Shown here in pieces: positions 8,309 through 17,643 of a DNA stretch of 64,000 nucleotides. The notes under the pieces are model-generated. The model was not told the DNA's origin and did not search any database. It saw only the letters and a program-made list of their open reading frames with translations. The DNA is taken from assembly GCF_900626095.1 (NCBI RefSeq), contig NZ_UYZZ01000002.1:434001-498000 (forward strand), given 5' to 3'. Positions within the stretch are counted from its first letter, which is position 1. Each line of letters starts with the position of its first letter. The DNA comes from Clostridium rectalis (GTDB lineage: Bacteria; Bacillota; Clostridia; Clostridiales; Clostridiaceae). The translations under genes were made by a program, and so were the position numbers.

Positions 8309-9178
8309 TTATTTTTTAGGTATCCAGCTGTTTACTAAATCTTCATTATCTTTTATCCATTCCTTAGCACAATCTAACGGATCTTTATTACTCTCTTCTA
8401 TCAATCCCATTAATGTTCCAAGTTGTAAATCATCTAATTTAAAATTCTTTAAAAACTCTGCCACCTCTGGCATATCTTCTTTGAATCCTTTTCTAGATAC
8501 TGTGTGTATGCTTTCCACATCTCCAAAAGAATGTTTAGGATCTTCTAAAAACTTTAAATTCCATCTCGCAAACATCCAATGAGGTTTCCATCCTGTTACA
8601 ACAATAGGCTTCTTTTTCCCTACTGCATCTTTAAGCATAGTTGTCATAGCAGGACCACTTCCCTCTAGAAGTTCATAATTCAATTTATAATCTTCTATTG
8701 CTTTTTTAGATGCTTTCATTATCCCAGCACCAGCATCAATACCAATTATTTTACCCTCAACCTTATCTTTAACTTTATTTAATTCCTCAATACTATTTAT
8801 ATTAAACTCCTTAGGTACAACTAATCCAATTTTAGCATCATCATAATTTGTTCCTAAATCATCTAAATCACTCTTATATCTATCCATATAATCTTTGTGA
8901 GTTACAGGAAGCCAAGCATCTAAAAAAGCATCCAAATCATTTTCCGCAACAGATGTAAAAATCATTCCGGCTTCTCCCATAGTTAAATCAACCTTATATC
9001 CCATTTTATCTTCTAAAACTGCTTTAGCTAAATTGGTCATAGCAACACCTTCAGCCCAATTTACATAACCTAATTTTACCGTCTTATTATTTTTTTTAGT
9101 TGTGCCTGTGCACCCTGCTAATGCAGTTACTGATAATACTCCAATACACATAGCAGCCATTATTTTTTTTAAGTTCAT
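8309..9178 (-). CDS. opuAC: Glycine betaine/choline ABC transporter substrate-binding lipoprotein
   Basis: 289 residues. A lipoprotein signal peptide ends in the lipobox LAGC (Cys near residue 22). The body is an OpuAC-type binding domain with the aromatic/tryptophan features of quaternary-amine binders (LDAWLPVTHKDYM, VTGWKPHWMFARWNLKFL). It should be tethered outside the membrane and deliver glycine betaine, proline betaine or carnitine to the permease encoded just upstream. Third gene of a three-gene operon (ATPase, permease, binding protein), 23 bp after the permease gene. A function in osmoprotection is the family expectation. Confidence 0.9.
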   Translation of the reverse strand: MNLKKIMAAMCIGVLSVTALAGCTGTTKKNNKTVKLGYVNWAEGVAMTNLAKAVLEDKMGYKVDLTMGEAGMIFTSVAENDLDAFLDAWLPVTHKDYMDRYKSDLDDLGTNYDDAKIGLVVPKEFNINSIEELNKVKDKVEGKIIGIDAGAGIMKASKKAIEDYKLNYELLEGSGPAMTTMLKDAVGKKKPIVVTGWKPHWMFARWNLKFLEDPKHSFGDVESIHTVSRKGFKEDMPEVAEFLKNFKLDDLQLGTLMGLIEESNKDPLDCAKEWIKDNEDLVNSWIPKK

Positions 9179-9201
9179 TAATATTTCTCCCCTTTTTAAT
9201 A

Positions 9202-10023
9202 TTACTGTCTTTTACATAAAGCCTGAGTTATTCTATCAAGTATCATAGCCAATATTACAACTGCTAATCCACTTTCAAACCCAAGTCCAATTTTAAGCTG
9301 TGTTATTCCATTATAAACTTCTCTACCAAGTCCACCTGCTCCTATCATAGCAGCTATAACTACCATAGATAGAGATAACATTATTGTTTGATTTACTCCT
9401 GCTAAAATGGTAGGTAACGCTATTGGAAGCTGCACTTTATATAGCATCTGTCCTGGCGTAGATCCAAAAGATTTAGCTGCCTCAACCACATCACTTGGCA
9501 CTTGTCTAATACCTAAGTTTGTAAGTCTTACAGCTGGTGGCATTGAAAATATTACTGTAGCAATAGTTCCTGGAACCTTACCCATACCAAAAAATAGTAC
9601 TGCAGGTATTAAATAAACAAATGCAGGCATAGTCTGCATAAAATCAAGTATAGGTCTTAATATTTTATTCGCTCTATCATGCCTTGCAGAAAGTATCCCT
9701 AATGGAACTCCTATAAGTAGCGCAATTAACGCAGATACCATAACCATAGATAATGTTTGCATGGTTTGCTGCCAAAGTTCCATAGAATCTATAAACATAA
9801 AACCAACAAAAGTAAATATAGCTACCCCTTTACTAGCTAGTTTATAAGCTAATAATGTAAATAATATTATCATAATTATGCTAGGAGGAAATAATAATAT
9901 TTTTTCTAACCCTTCTATTAATTCTTTATTCATAATTTTAATTATGTTAAAAAATGATTCTCCATTATCTTTCATCCATTCTACTATAAATTCAAAAAAA
10001 GGTCCTACGTGAAATGTTATCAT
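9202..10023 (-). CDS. opuAB: Glycine betaine ABC transporter permease
   Basis: 273 residues with a BPD_transp_1 permease domain: about six membrane segments and the EAA-type loop EAAKSFGSTPGQMLYKVQLP (about residues 180-199) that contacts the ATPase. Its closest family is ProW/OpuAB. It forms the channel for betaine import, usually as a dimer. Four bases separate it from the ATPase gene, so translation is probably coupled. ATG after GGAGG. The symbol follows the opuA operon layout and is not proof of substrate. Confidence 0.9.
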   Translation of the reverse strand: MITFHVGPFFEFIVEWMKDNGESFFNIIKIMNKELIEGLEKILLFPPSIIMIILFTLLAYKLASKGVAIFTFVGFMFIDSMELWQQTMQTLSMVMVSALIALLIGVPLGILSARHDRANKILRPILDFMQTMPAFVYLIPAVLFFGMGKVPGTIATVIFSMPPAVRLTNLGIRQVPSDVVEAAKSFGSTPGQMLYKVQLPIALPTILAGVNQTIMLSLSMVVIAAMIGAGGLGREVYNGITQLKIGLGFESGLAVVILAMILDRITQALCKRQ

Positions 10024-10027
10024 ATAT

Positions 10028-11212
10028 CTATTCCTCCTCTCCTAAAATTGCTCCTATTATTGTAGATCTTTTTATAATCCCTAATAATGTATTATTTTCA
10101 TCAATTACTGCCAATGGATATTTTGCATCTTTAGCTAAAGATAGCAACTCTGATACCTGTGCCTGAGAGTCAACTACAGGTATATTTTTTTCAATAATTT
10201 CATCTACTAAAGGAATTCCCGCCTTAGCTAATTTCATAGTATCATCAATATTAATAATTCCTTTTAGTTTTCTGTCCTTATCAACCACATATATACTAGA
10301 AATTTCCTCATCTTTCATAATCCTTATAGCAGCTTTAGGTCCATCTTTAGGTGATATTATAGGATTTGCTTTTTTCATTATAGATGAAGCAGTAAGAACC
10401 TTTGTCCTATCTACATCTTGAACGAAAGTTTTTACATAATCACTAGCTGGATTTGTAAGTATTTCTTCAGAAGTTCCAATTTGTTCTATAACTCCATCTT
10501 TCATTATAGCTATTCTATCTCCAAGTTTTAAGGCCTCATCAAGATCATGGGTTATAAACACAATGGTTTTTTGCATTTTAGATTGTATCTCAAGCATTTC
10601 ATCCTGCATATCTTTACGTATCAATGGGTCTAAAGCACTAAATGCCTCATCCATTAAGAGTATTTCTGGATCTGTGGCTAGAGCTCTAGCCAACCCAACC
10701 CTTTGCTGCATTCCTCCACTTAGTTCATTAGGTTTTTTATCAGCGTAATTTGATAGTCCTACTAAATCTAATGATTCAAGTGCTTTCTTCTTCCTTATAT
10801 TATCGTCAACTCCTTGAATCTCTAGTCCATACTCAACATTGCTTAAAATACTTCTATGTGGAAATAATGCAAAGTTTTGAAATACCATAGCTATTTTCTT
10901 TCTTCTTATTTCAATAAGTCTCTTTTCATCACATTTCACTATGTCTTCTCCATCAATTAATATTTCACCTAAACTAGGTTCTATTAGCCTATTTAAACAT
11001 CTAATTAAGGTAGATTTACCACTACCAGATAAACCCATTATAACGAAGAACTCACCTTCATTCACTTTAAAATCTACATTATTTACACCTACCGGATTAT
11101 TAGTTTTTTTTAGTACTTCCTCTTTACTTAAACCTTGTTTTAATAACTCAATAGCCTTTTTAGAATTATTTCCAAATACCTTATAAAGATTCTTAACCTC
11201 TATATTTGACAA
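10028..11212 (-). CDS. opuAA: Glycine betaine ABC transporter ATPase with CBS domains
   Basis: 394 residues from the preferred TTG at 11212, spaced correctly from GAGGTGG; a GTG at 11221 would overlap that site. Nucleotide-binding domain: Walker A GLSGSGKST, signature LSGGMQQRVGLARAL, Walker B ILLMDEAFSALDP, H-loop FITHDLDEA. Residues about 280-394 are a pair of CBS domains, which in OpuA-type systems sense ionic strength or nucleotides. It powers betaine import with the next two genes. The promoter at 11406-11434 would leave a leader of about 187 nt. Confidence 0.92.
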   Translation of the reverse strand: MSNIEVKNLYKVFGNNSKKAIELLKQGLSKEEVLKKTNNPVGVNNVDFKVNEGEFFVIMGLSGSGKSTLIRCLNRLIEPSLGEILIDGEDIVKCDEKRLIEIRRKKIAMVFQNFALFPHRSILSNVEYGLEIQGVDDNIRKKKALESLDLVGLSNYADKKPNELSGGMQQRVGLARALATDPEILLMDEAFSALDPLIRKDMQDEMLEIQSKMQKTIVFITHDLDEALKLGDRIAIMKDGVIEQIGTSEEILTNPASDYVKTFVQDVDRTKVLTASSIMKKANPIISPKDGPKAAIRIMKDEEISSIYVVDKDRKLKGIINIDDTMKLAKAGIPLVDEIIEKNIPVVDSQAQVSELLSLAKDAKYPLAVIDENNTLLGIIKRSTIIGAILGEEE

Positions 11213-11405
11213 TTTAACCACCTCTTAACTTTTAGCACACCAACATTCATAAATATTTATACAACTTTAAATATATGGAAAATTATTTATACTTGAAATT
11301 TTCTCCATTTTGATAAATAATGTCGATTAAAAATCATTTAAATAAACTTTTTTTATATATTATTTAAACACACTTGATTTTTATTCAAATATCAGTGACA
11401 ATCTC

Positions 11406-11434
11406 ATTTTATCATGCAGGTTGTTACTTGTCAA
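11406..11434 (-). promoter_or_regulatory. Promoter of the opu operon
   Basis: On the minus strand: TTGACA, 17-base spacer, TAAAAT. This is the best sigma-A match in the gap. It implies a 5' leader of roughly 187 nt before the ATPase start. I see no recognised riboswitch in that leader. Confidence 0.7.
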
Positions 11435-11450
11435 ATTACATATTAGTTAC

Positions 11451-11483
11451 AAAAAGCCTATGCTAATCTAGCATAGGCTTTTT
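11451..11483 (-). terminator. Terminator of the alcohol dehydrogenase gene
   Basis: 14-bp perfect stem (AAAAGCCTATGCTA with TAGCATAGGCTTTT) around a short loop, ending in T-runs on both strands. It lies 10 bp after the stop codon. Confidence 0.88.
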
Positions 11484-11493
11484 ATTCTAAGTA

Positions 11494-12552
11494 TTAATCC
11501 AGTATAACAACAGGTTTAATTAAATCTTTTGGCTTATCTTTCATAAGCATTAAAGCTTTTTCAAAATTATCAAATCCATGGAAAACATGAGTAACTAATT
11601 TACTTGGGTCTAATCTATTATATTTAACTAAATTAGATAAATTTTCCATTCTTAATCTACCACCTGGACATAACCCCCCTCTTATACTTTTATGGGCCAT
11701 TCCGCTTCCCCACTCTAATCTTGGTACAGGCAAAGTCTCTCCCTCTCCAAAATAATTTATATTTGACACTGCCCCTCCTGGTCTAACCATTTTTATTGCA
11801 TTACTTAAACTATTAGAATTACCTCCCGCTATTATTACCCTATCTGCTCCCATTCCATTTGTTAATTCCATAACTTGTCTTACTATATCCCCTTCTTTAT
11901 AATTAACAATATCTGTAGCCCCATAACTTTTAGCTACCTGGACACATATAGGTCTACTTCCTACTGCTATTATCCTTCCAGCACCTCTTAACTTACTCCC
12001 TGCCACTGCCATTAATCCCACCGGACCTATTCCTATAACTACTACAGTGGAGCCAAACTGTATATCTGCCAATTCAACCCCATGAAATCCTGTTGTAACC
12101 ATATCTACAAGCATAACAGCTTGTTCTAAACTTATTTCCTTTGGAAGATGTGCCAAATTCATATCAGCATCATTTACATGAAAAAACTCTGCAAAAACTC
12201 CATCCTTAAAATTAGAAAATTTCCACCCGGCTAACATTCCATTAGAATGCTGTGGAAAACCTTGCTGGACAGCAATGCTTCTCCAATCAGGTGTAATAGC
12301 TGGAACTATTACCTTATCTCCTACTTTAAAATCTTTAACCTCACTACCAACTTCCACTATCTCTCCTATTGCTTCATGACCTAGTATCATATTTTTTCTA
12401 TCACCTATAGCTCCCTCAAATGCAGTATGAATATCTGAAGTACAAGGGGCTACCGCAATTGGTCTTACTATTGCATCAAAAGCTTTTGCAAAAGGCTTGT
12501 TTTTTTCAATCCACCCCACATTACCTATACCCAGCATAGCAAATCCCTTCAT
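11494..12552 (-). CDS. adh: NADP-dependent secondary alcohol dehydrogenase (isopropanol dehydrogenase type)
   Basis: 352 residues, zinc-type medium-chain dehydrogenase. From memory it is very close along its whole length to the C. beijerinckii primary-secondary alcohol dehydrogenase. Catalytic zinc ligands: Cys in APCTSDIH, His in GHEAIGE, Asp in MVDMVTTGFHG. Rossmann motif GIGPVGLMAV, and the NADP-selective segment VGSRPICV. It should interconvert 2-ketones and secondary alcohols (such as acetone and isopropanol) with NADPH. Start ATG 12552 follows GGAGGTG; the GTG at 12561 is inside the ribosome binding region. Single-gene unit with its own promoter and terminator. A CodY-like site lies upstream. 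Confidence 0.92.
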   Translation of the reverse strand: MKGFAMLGIGNVGWIEKNKPFAKAFDAIVRPIAVAPCTSDIHTAFEGAIGDRKNMILGHEAIGEIVEVGSEVKDFKVGDKVIVPAITPDWRSIAVQQGFPQHSNGMLAGWKFSNFKDGVFAEFFHVNDADMNLAHLPKEISLEQAVMLVDMVTTGFHGVELADIQFGSTVVVIGIGPVGLMAVAGSKLRGAGRIIAVGSRPICVQVAKSYGATDIVNYKEGDIVRQVMELTNGMGADRVIIAGGNSNSLSNAIKMVRPGGAVSNINYFGEGETLPVPRLEWGSGMAHKSIRGGLCPGGRLRMENLSNLVKYNRLDPSKLVTHVFHGFDNFEKALMLMKDKPKDLIKPVVILD

Positions 12553-12589
12553 AAATAGCACCTCCGTTTGTTAGTAATTTAACAATTAT

Positions 12590-12614
12590 ATTATAACATA
12601 ATTTTCTGAATTTT
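12590..12614 (-). promoter_or_regulatory. Extended -10 promoter and CodY-like box of adh
   Basis: Minus-strand TGTTATAAT (extended -10, 12590-12598) lies directly beside AAAATTCAGAAAATT (12600-12614), which matches the CodY consensus AATTTTCNGAAAATT at 13 of 15 bases. No good -35. CodY control is inference only. Confidence 0.4.
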
Positions 12615-12659
12615 TATATATTTAATGTTTTTTTGTAATATATTAAAATCTTTAATAAA

Positions 12660-12690
12660 ACAAAGGTAAGTGAATTACACTTACCTTTGT
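12660..12690 (-). terminator. Terminator of rbsR
   Basis: 13-bp perfect stem (ACAAAGGTAAGTG with CACTTACCTTTGT), touching the rbsR stop codon and followed on the minus strand by TTTTATTAAAG. Confidence 0.8.
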
Positions 12691-13688
12691 TATGTTGTAT
12701 TTCTAATTACAAGTGCTGTATCAAAATATATCTGTTTCTCCCTTACTTCTTCTCCTTTAATTAAATCTATAAGTAATTTACATGCTCGTCTTCCCATTTT
12801 ATAAATTGGTTGAGAAATAGTAGTTAATTCAGGTTCAAAAAATTTTGAAAATCCTATGTTATCAAATCCCATTATGCATATATCCCTTGGAATATTGTAA
12901 CCATTTCTAATAAGTAATTTTAAACCTCCATAAGCCATCATATCATTACTATAGAATATAGCTTCCACATCCGGTACTTTTTTTATTACATCTTCTGTCA
13001 CTTTTATGCCACCTTCTATAGTAAAATTGCTTTGAAAAACATATTTATCTTCATAAATATCATATTTGTTCATTATATCCTTATAACCACAAAATCTTTC
13101 TTTAGTTATTTCCAATTCTTCTGGTCCCTTTACAAAAACTATTTTTCTCTTCCTTCTACTAAGTAAATACTCTACTCCTTTAATAACCCCTTGTTTATTA
13201 AGACAATATATTCCATACATATCTTCATCTATTTTTATCTGTCTATCTACTACCACAAAGGGAACATTATTATCTTTTAAAATACTTACACTTTTACTAC
13301 TTTGACCTCCTGCTATAAATATAACTCCATCAACTAATTTACTAATCAATAATGTAGTATACTTTTCTTCTTTTTCTTCTTCATTATCCGTATTGCAAAA
13401 TATTACATTATATCCTAAACTATTAGCCCCATCTTCTATAGCTCTTGCCATTTCAGAGAAAAACGGATTAGTTATATCGGGAAGAATTATTCCTATAGTT
13501 TCAGACTTTTTAGTACTTAAACTTCTAGCAACTGAATTTGGAATATAATTTAATTCTTTAGCTATATCTAATATCCTTGTTTTAGTCTCTTCACTTATAT
13601 TATCTGCTCTATTATTTATAACCATTGAGACTGTTGTTTTAGAAACATTTGCTTCTCTTGCAATATCCTTCATCGTCACTTTCTTCAT
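12690..13688 (-). CDS. rbsR: Ribose operon repressor, LacI family
   Basis: 332 residues. N-terminal LacI helix-turn-helix (TMKDIAREANVSKTTVSMVIN, cut at residues 5-25) with hinge helix, then a periplasmic-binding-protein-like effector domain. It lies just after the rbsKDACB genes, separated by a terminator, so it probably has its own weak promoter in 13689-13757. It is expected to repress the ribose genes and to be released by ribose or a derivative. The two TAAACCGGTTAA palindromes at the rbsK promoter are its likely targets, as LacI-type operators share the central CG. Confidence 0.88.
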   Translation of the reverse strand: MKKVTMKDIAREANVSKTTVSMVINNRADNISEETKTRILDIAKELNYIPNSVARSLSTKKSETIGIILPDITNPFFSEMARAIEDGANSLGYNVIFCNTDNEEEKEEKYTTLLISKLVDGVIFIAGGQSSKSVSILKDNNVPFVVVDRQIKIDEDMYGIYCLNKQGVIKGVEYLLSRRKRKIVFVKGPEELEITKERFCGYKDIMNKYDIYEDKYVFQSNFTIEGGIKVTEDVIKKVPDVEAIFYSNDMMAYGGLKLLIRNGYNIPRDICIMGFDNIGFSKFFEPELTTISQPIYKMGRRACKLLIDLIKGEEVREKQIYFDTALVIRNTT

Positions 13689-13757
13689 AAAATATACCCC
13701 TAGCTTAAATATTATAATACTATTTTCAACCTATATAATACTATACTAATTTATTTT

Positions 13758-13793
13758 TTAAAATCCAGGATTATATTAAATCCTGGATTTTAT
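13758..13793 (-). terminator. Terminator of rbsKDACB
   Basis: 12-bp stem (AAATCCAGGATT with AATCCTGGATTT), with T-rich sequence following on the minus strand. Located just after rbsB and before rbsR. Confidence 0.82.
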
Positions 13794-13797
13794 AAGT

Positions 13798-14718
13798 TTA
13801 TTTTTTTATAAGTTTTAAATCAACTGGTATTTCTTTTTCTACTTTTTCACCCTTTACAACCTTTACTGCATTTTCCACAGCTATGCCTCCCATTAAATCC
13901 GGTTGTTGAGCAACTGTAGCAGCCATTTCTCCACTTTCTACAGCTTTTTGAGCATCTTCGTTTCCATCAAAGCCTACAACTAATACCTTCTTACCTTTTA
14001 AAGCCTTAACTGCTCCTAGAGCCATTTCATCATTATGTGAAAATACAGCATCAAATTTAGGTGTAGCTTGAACTATGTTTTCCATTACATTTAATCCCTT
14101 TTGTCTATCAAAATCTGCAGACTGGCTTGCAACTACTTTTACTCCATCTTTTCCATCTACTACCTTATGGAATCCTTTTCCTCTATCCTTTGTAGCTGAT
14201 GCTCCAGGGATACCTTGAATTTCTACTATGTTAGCTTTCCCACCTAATTTTTCTAAAATAAAGTTTGCCGCTAGCTCTCCACCTTTAACATTATCGGATG
14301 CTACGTGGCATACAACATCTCCCTTATTTGCTTTTCTATCCACAGTTAATACTGGAATCTTTCCATCATTAGCTACTTTTATAGCATTTGCTACTGAATC
14401 ACTATTGGTTGGGTTAATTATTATTGTAGCAACACCCTGCTGAACAAGATCTTCAACATTTGATCTTTCTTTTGCTGGGTCATCTTGTGAATCAACAATT
14501 ACTAATTCATATCCTAATTCTTTAGCTTTCTTTTCTGCACCCTCTTTCATAGAAACAAAGAAAGGATTATTTAATGTTGATATTACCATTCCTATTTTCT
14601 TTTTTTCACCTTTATTTGTATCCGTTGCGCCATCTTTTTTGCCACACCCAGTAAAGCCCGCCATCATAAATACCCCTGTTAATGCTAAAGATAGCATTCT
14701 AAATTTTGCTTTTTTCAT
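13798..14718 (-). CDS. rbsB: Ribose ABC transporter substrate-binding lipoprotein
   Basis: 306 residues. A signal peptide ends in a lipobox (GFTGCG, Cys near residue 25). The mature part is a type I periplasmic-binding fold of the RbsB family: IGMVISTLNNPFFVSMKEGA, and later VFSHNDEMALGAVKAL and VVGFDGNEDA, the ribose-contact regions. It captures ribose outside the cell for RbsAC. Last gene of the operon, 58 bp after rbsC, followed by a terminator. Confidence 0.92.
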   Translation of the reverse strand: MKKAKFRMLSLALTGVFMMAGFTGCGKKDGATDTNKGEKKKIGMVISTLNNPFFVSMKEGAEKKAKELGYELVIVDSQDDPAKERSNVEDLVQQGVATIIINPTNSDSVANAIKVANDGKIPVLTVDRKANKGDVVCHVASDNVKGGELAANFILEKLGGKANIVEIQGIPGASATKDRGKGFHKVVDGKDGVKVVASQSADFDRQKGLNVMENIVQATPKFDAVFSHNDEMALGAVKALKGKKVLVVGFDGNEDAQKAVESGEMAATVAQQPDLMGGIAVENAVKVVKGEKVEKEIPVDLKLIKK

Positions 14719-14776
14719 TTAAACATTCTCCTCCTTTAATTAAACCTTAATAACATTTATAATAAATATTTGTTAA

Positions 14777-15706
14777 CTATTTGTTTTTCTTATCTAAAAG
14801 TATAGCAAGTAATATAACGAAGCCTTTAACTATAAGTTGATAATAAGGTGAAACATTCATAAGATTCAAGCCATTATTTAACACTCCGATGATCATTGCA
14901 CCTACCATAGTACCTGTTACCGTTCCCTCTCCACCAGTAAGACTAGTCCCACCAAGTACCACTGCAGCTATAGCATCTAATTCAAATCCTGAACCTGCGT
15001 TAGGAGAAGCAGATCCAACTCTACTTGTAACGATAACTCCGCTTAATGCAGCTGTAGCACCACAAATAACATACACCATTGTTTTAATTCTATCTGTATT
15101 TATTCCTGATAATCTAGCTGAATCTTCATTCCCACCAAGAGCATAGACATACCTGCCATATCTTGTTTGAGATAATAAATACCAAGCAATTATTAATACA
15201 ATTACTATTATAAGAACTGGCATAGGTATTCCCCCTAATTTCTTATTACCTATAGCCATAAAATTATCCGGAAGAGTTGATATTGGGGTTCCATCAGTAA
15301 ACACATAAGTTACTCCCCTAAATATTGTCATAGTAGCCAAAGTAACTATAAATGCTTGTAGTCTCCCTTTTGCAACTATTATTCCATTAAATAATCCTAT
15401 TAATGCACCAATTACTAATGCAGCTAATAAAGATAACAAGACATTACCACTTGATTTCACCAATGATGCTGCTATAGCACCAGTTATAGCTAAAGTAGAC
15501 CCTACAGATAAATCAATTCCTCCCGTTAAAATTACAAATGACATACCTATAGCAAGTATAGCATTTACTGAGACTTGGGTAAGAACATTCATTATATTTG
15601 TTACAGTTAAAAACCTTGGAGTAATTAAAGATATTATTAGACAAAGTAATATTAATCCTAGTAAAGACTTATATTTTAAAAGTATACTCTTTGTATCCTT
15701 TTTCAT
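14777..15706 (-). CDS. rbsC: Ribose ABC transporter permease
   Basis: 309 residues, eight to ten hydrophobic segments, BPD_transp_2 (RbsC/XylH) family. Conserved stretches: VILTGGIDLSVGSTLAITGA (residues about 60-79), NGIIVAKGRLQAFIVTLATM and AVVLGGTSLTGGEGTVTGT. It forms the membrane channel of the ribose importer with RbsA and RbsB. Located 21 bp after rbsA with an AAAGGAG site. Confidence 0.93.
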   Translation of the reverse strand: MKKDTKSILLKYKSLLGLILLCLIISLITPRFLTVTNIMNVLTQVSVNAILAIGMSFVILTGGIDLSVGSTLAITGAIAASLVKSSGNVLLSLLAALVIGALIGLFNGIIVAKGRLQAFIVTLATMTIFRGVTYVFTDGTPISTLPDNFMAIGNKKLGGIPMPVLIIVIVLIIAWYLLSQTRYGRYVYALGGNEDSARLSGINTDRIKTMVYVICGATAALSGVIVTSRVGSASPNAGSGFELDAIAAVVLGGTSLTGGEGTVTGTMVGAMIIGVLNNGLNLMNVSPYYQLIVKGFVILLAILLDKKNK

Positions 15707-15727
15707 TTTCTTTTCTCCTTTTATAAA

Positions 15728-17233
15728 TTAATTTTGCATGTTAACAGCATATTTCATAATATTTTCCTGGGTTGCTTCATTCCTCAAAAGCTCTCCTGAT
15801 ACTTTTCCCTCACTCATAACCAGTATTCTATCACTTATCCCAAGTATCTCTGGCATATCCGAAGAAATCATAATAATTGCCTTCCCCATTTTTTTTAATT
15901 CATTTAATACTTCATATATTTCTTTTTTAGCACCAACATCTATTCCTCTGGTAGGTTCATCTATTATTAGTATCTTAGGTGAAATCATTACCCATTTGGC
16001 TATAATAACTTTTTGCTGATTCCCCCCACTTAAATTCTTAATAAGTTGTTTATGTGATGGAGTCTTTACAGAAAGTTTTTCTATAAATTTTTTTACTTCC
16101 TCTGTTTCTAATTTTTTATCTATCTTCTTAATTGAATTTTCATATTTATTTAAATTGCAAAGACTCATGTTATTTGCAACGGACATATTTAATATCAGCC
16201 CTTCTTTTTTTCTATCCTCTGATAGGTATGCAATTCCAGACTTTATAGCATCTTTAGGAGAATTAATTTTTACCTTCTTACCATCTATACATATTTCGCC
16301 AGAAGTTTTCTTATATTCTCCAAATACTGTTTTAGCAGTTTCCGTTCTTCCTGATCCCATAAGTCCAGCAATTCCCAAAATTTCTCCACTTCTTACTTCA
16401 AAAGAAACATCTTTTACCTTATCTTTGAAATTTAAATTACTTACTTTTAATAAAACCTTTCCTTTTTCCTCTTCTCTGTATGGAAATTGTTCTTCAAGTT
16501 TTCTACCTACCATCATAGATATTAAATCATCTTTAGAAACTTCACTAACTTTTGCATCACCTATATATTTACCATCTCTTAACACATTAACTTTGTCACA
16601 AATCTGAAATATCTCATCCATTCTGTGTGATATATATATTATAGCTATTCCTTCAGATTTTAACTTCCTTATAACTTCAAATAATTTTACTGTTTCTACA
16701 TCAGTTAATGCTGTAGTAGGCTCATCCATAATTATTATTTTAGAATGTTTAGATATAGCTTTTATTATTTCAACCATCTGCATTTCGCCTACGTTTAAAT
16801 CTTCCACTAAGGTATCCGCCTTTATTGAAAATCCTATACTATCTAATAATTTTTCACTTTTTTCTTTCATAGATTTTTTATTTACTTTTCTAAGAAAACC
16901 ATTATACTCTTCATTTCCTAAAAAAATATTTTCATAAATAGTTAAGTTAGGAAGTAAACTTAGTTCTTGGTGTATTATTGAAACTCCTAATTTTTCCGCT
17001 TCTTTAATTCCACATATTTCAACTTCTTCTCCATCGATCCTTATTTTTCCTTCATCTTTTCTATAAACACCACTTAATATTTTCATTAATGTAGATTTTC
17101 CAGCACCATTTTCTCCAAGTAGTGCAAGCACCTCTCCACCATAAGCCTTCAAATTTACATTTTGAAGAGCTTTTACTCCTGGAAAAGATTTTGATATATT
17201 ATTCATTTCCAAAAGAGGTTTTTTCATCTCCAT
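15728..17233 (-). CDS. rbsA: Ribose ABC transporter ATPase (fused double domain)
   Basis: 501 residues with two nucleotide-binding domains. The first has Walker [10 protein letters not shown], signature [11 protein letters not shown] and Walker [12 protein letters not shown]. The second has the degenerate Walker [10 protein letters not shown] usual for RbsA/Mgl[15 protein letters not shown] and [14 protein letters not shown]. It energises ribose uptake. ATG after GGAGG, 12 bp after rbsD. Confidence 0.94.
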   Translation of the reverse strand: MEMKKPLLEMNNISKSFPGVKALQNVNLKAYGGEVLALLGENGAGKSTLMKILSGVYRKDEGKIRIDGEEVEICGIKEAEKLGVSIIHQELSLLPNLTIYENIFLGNEEYNGFLRKVNKKSMKEKSEKLLDSIGFSIKADTLVEDLNVGEMQMVEIIKAISKHSKIIIMDEPTTALTDVETVKLFEVIRKLKSEGIAIIYISHRMDEIFQICDKVNVLRDGKYIGDAKVSEVSKDDLISMMVGRKLEEQFPYREEEKGKVLLKVSNLNFKDKVKDVSFEVRSGEILGIAGLMGSGRTETAKTVFGEYKKTSGEICIDGKKVKINSPKDAIKSGIAYLSEDRKKEGLILNMSVANNMSLCNLNKYENSIKKIDKKLETEEVKKFIEKLSVKTPSHKQLIKNLSGGNQQKVIIAKWVMISPKILIIDEPTRGIDVGAKKEIYEVLNELKKMGKAIIMISSDMPEILGISDRILVMSEGKVSGELLRNEATQENIMKYAVNMQN

Positions 17234-17245
17234 ATCTTTTCCTCC

Positions 17246-17641
17246 TTAAAAAACCACCCCAGATTTTAATATTATATTAGCATATGGCGTTTGTTCTCCT
17301 GTTCTAATAACTGCCCTACACTCCTTTAAATTTTGCTTTAAATCCTCATGACTCACAAATATAACTTTTACATTTCCTATTTCCTCTACAATTTTTTTAT
17401 AAAGCTCAGGACTTACTTTAGTAGTTTCTTTGGCTATTTGTACCTCTTCTATTTGCAATTCCATAAGAACTGCCTTTAAAGTATCTATAAATGTGGGTAT
17501 ACCTTTAACTAAAGCTAAATCTATTCTTTCCGTATCCTCCGGTATAGGAAGTCCACAATCTCCTATGGCTAAACTATCAGTATGACCCATTTTTGAAATT
17601 ACGGAAGATATATTACTATTTAAAAGACCTATCTTTTTCAA
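17246..17641 (-). CDS. rbsD: D-ribose pyranase
   Basis: 131 residues, full length for RbsD/FucU. It carries the catalytic His and Asp in [17 protein letters not shown] (residues about 18-34) and the C-terminal [13 protein letters not shown]. It converts beta-pyranose to beta-furanose ribose so that RbsK can phosphorylate it. TTG start. The rbsK stop codon TAG lies inside its ribosome binding region, so translation is probably coupled. Confidence 0.94.
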   Translation of the reverse strand: MKKIGLLNSNISSVISKMGHTDSLAIGDCGLPIPEDTERIDLALVKGIPTFIDTLKAVLMELQIEEVQIAKETTKVSPELYKKIVEEIGNVKVIFVSHEDLKQNLKECRAVIRTGEQTPYANIILKSGVVF

Positions 17642-17643
17642 TC

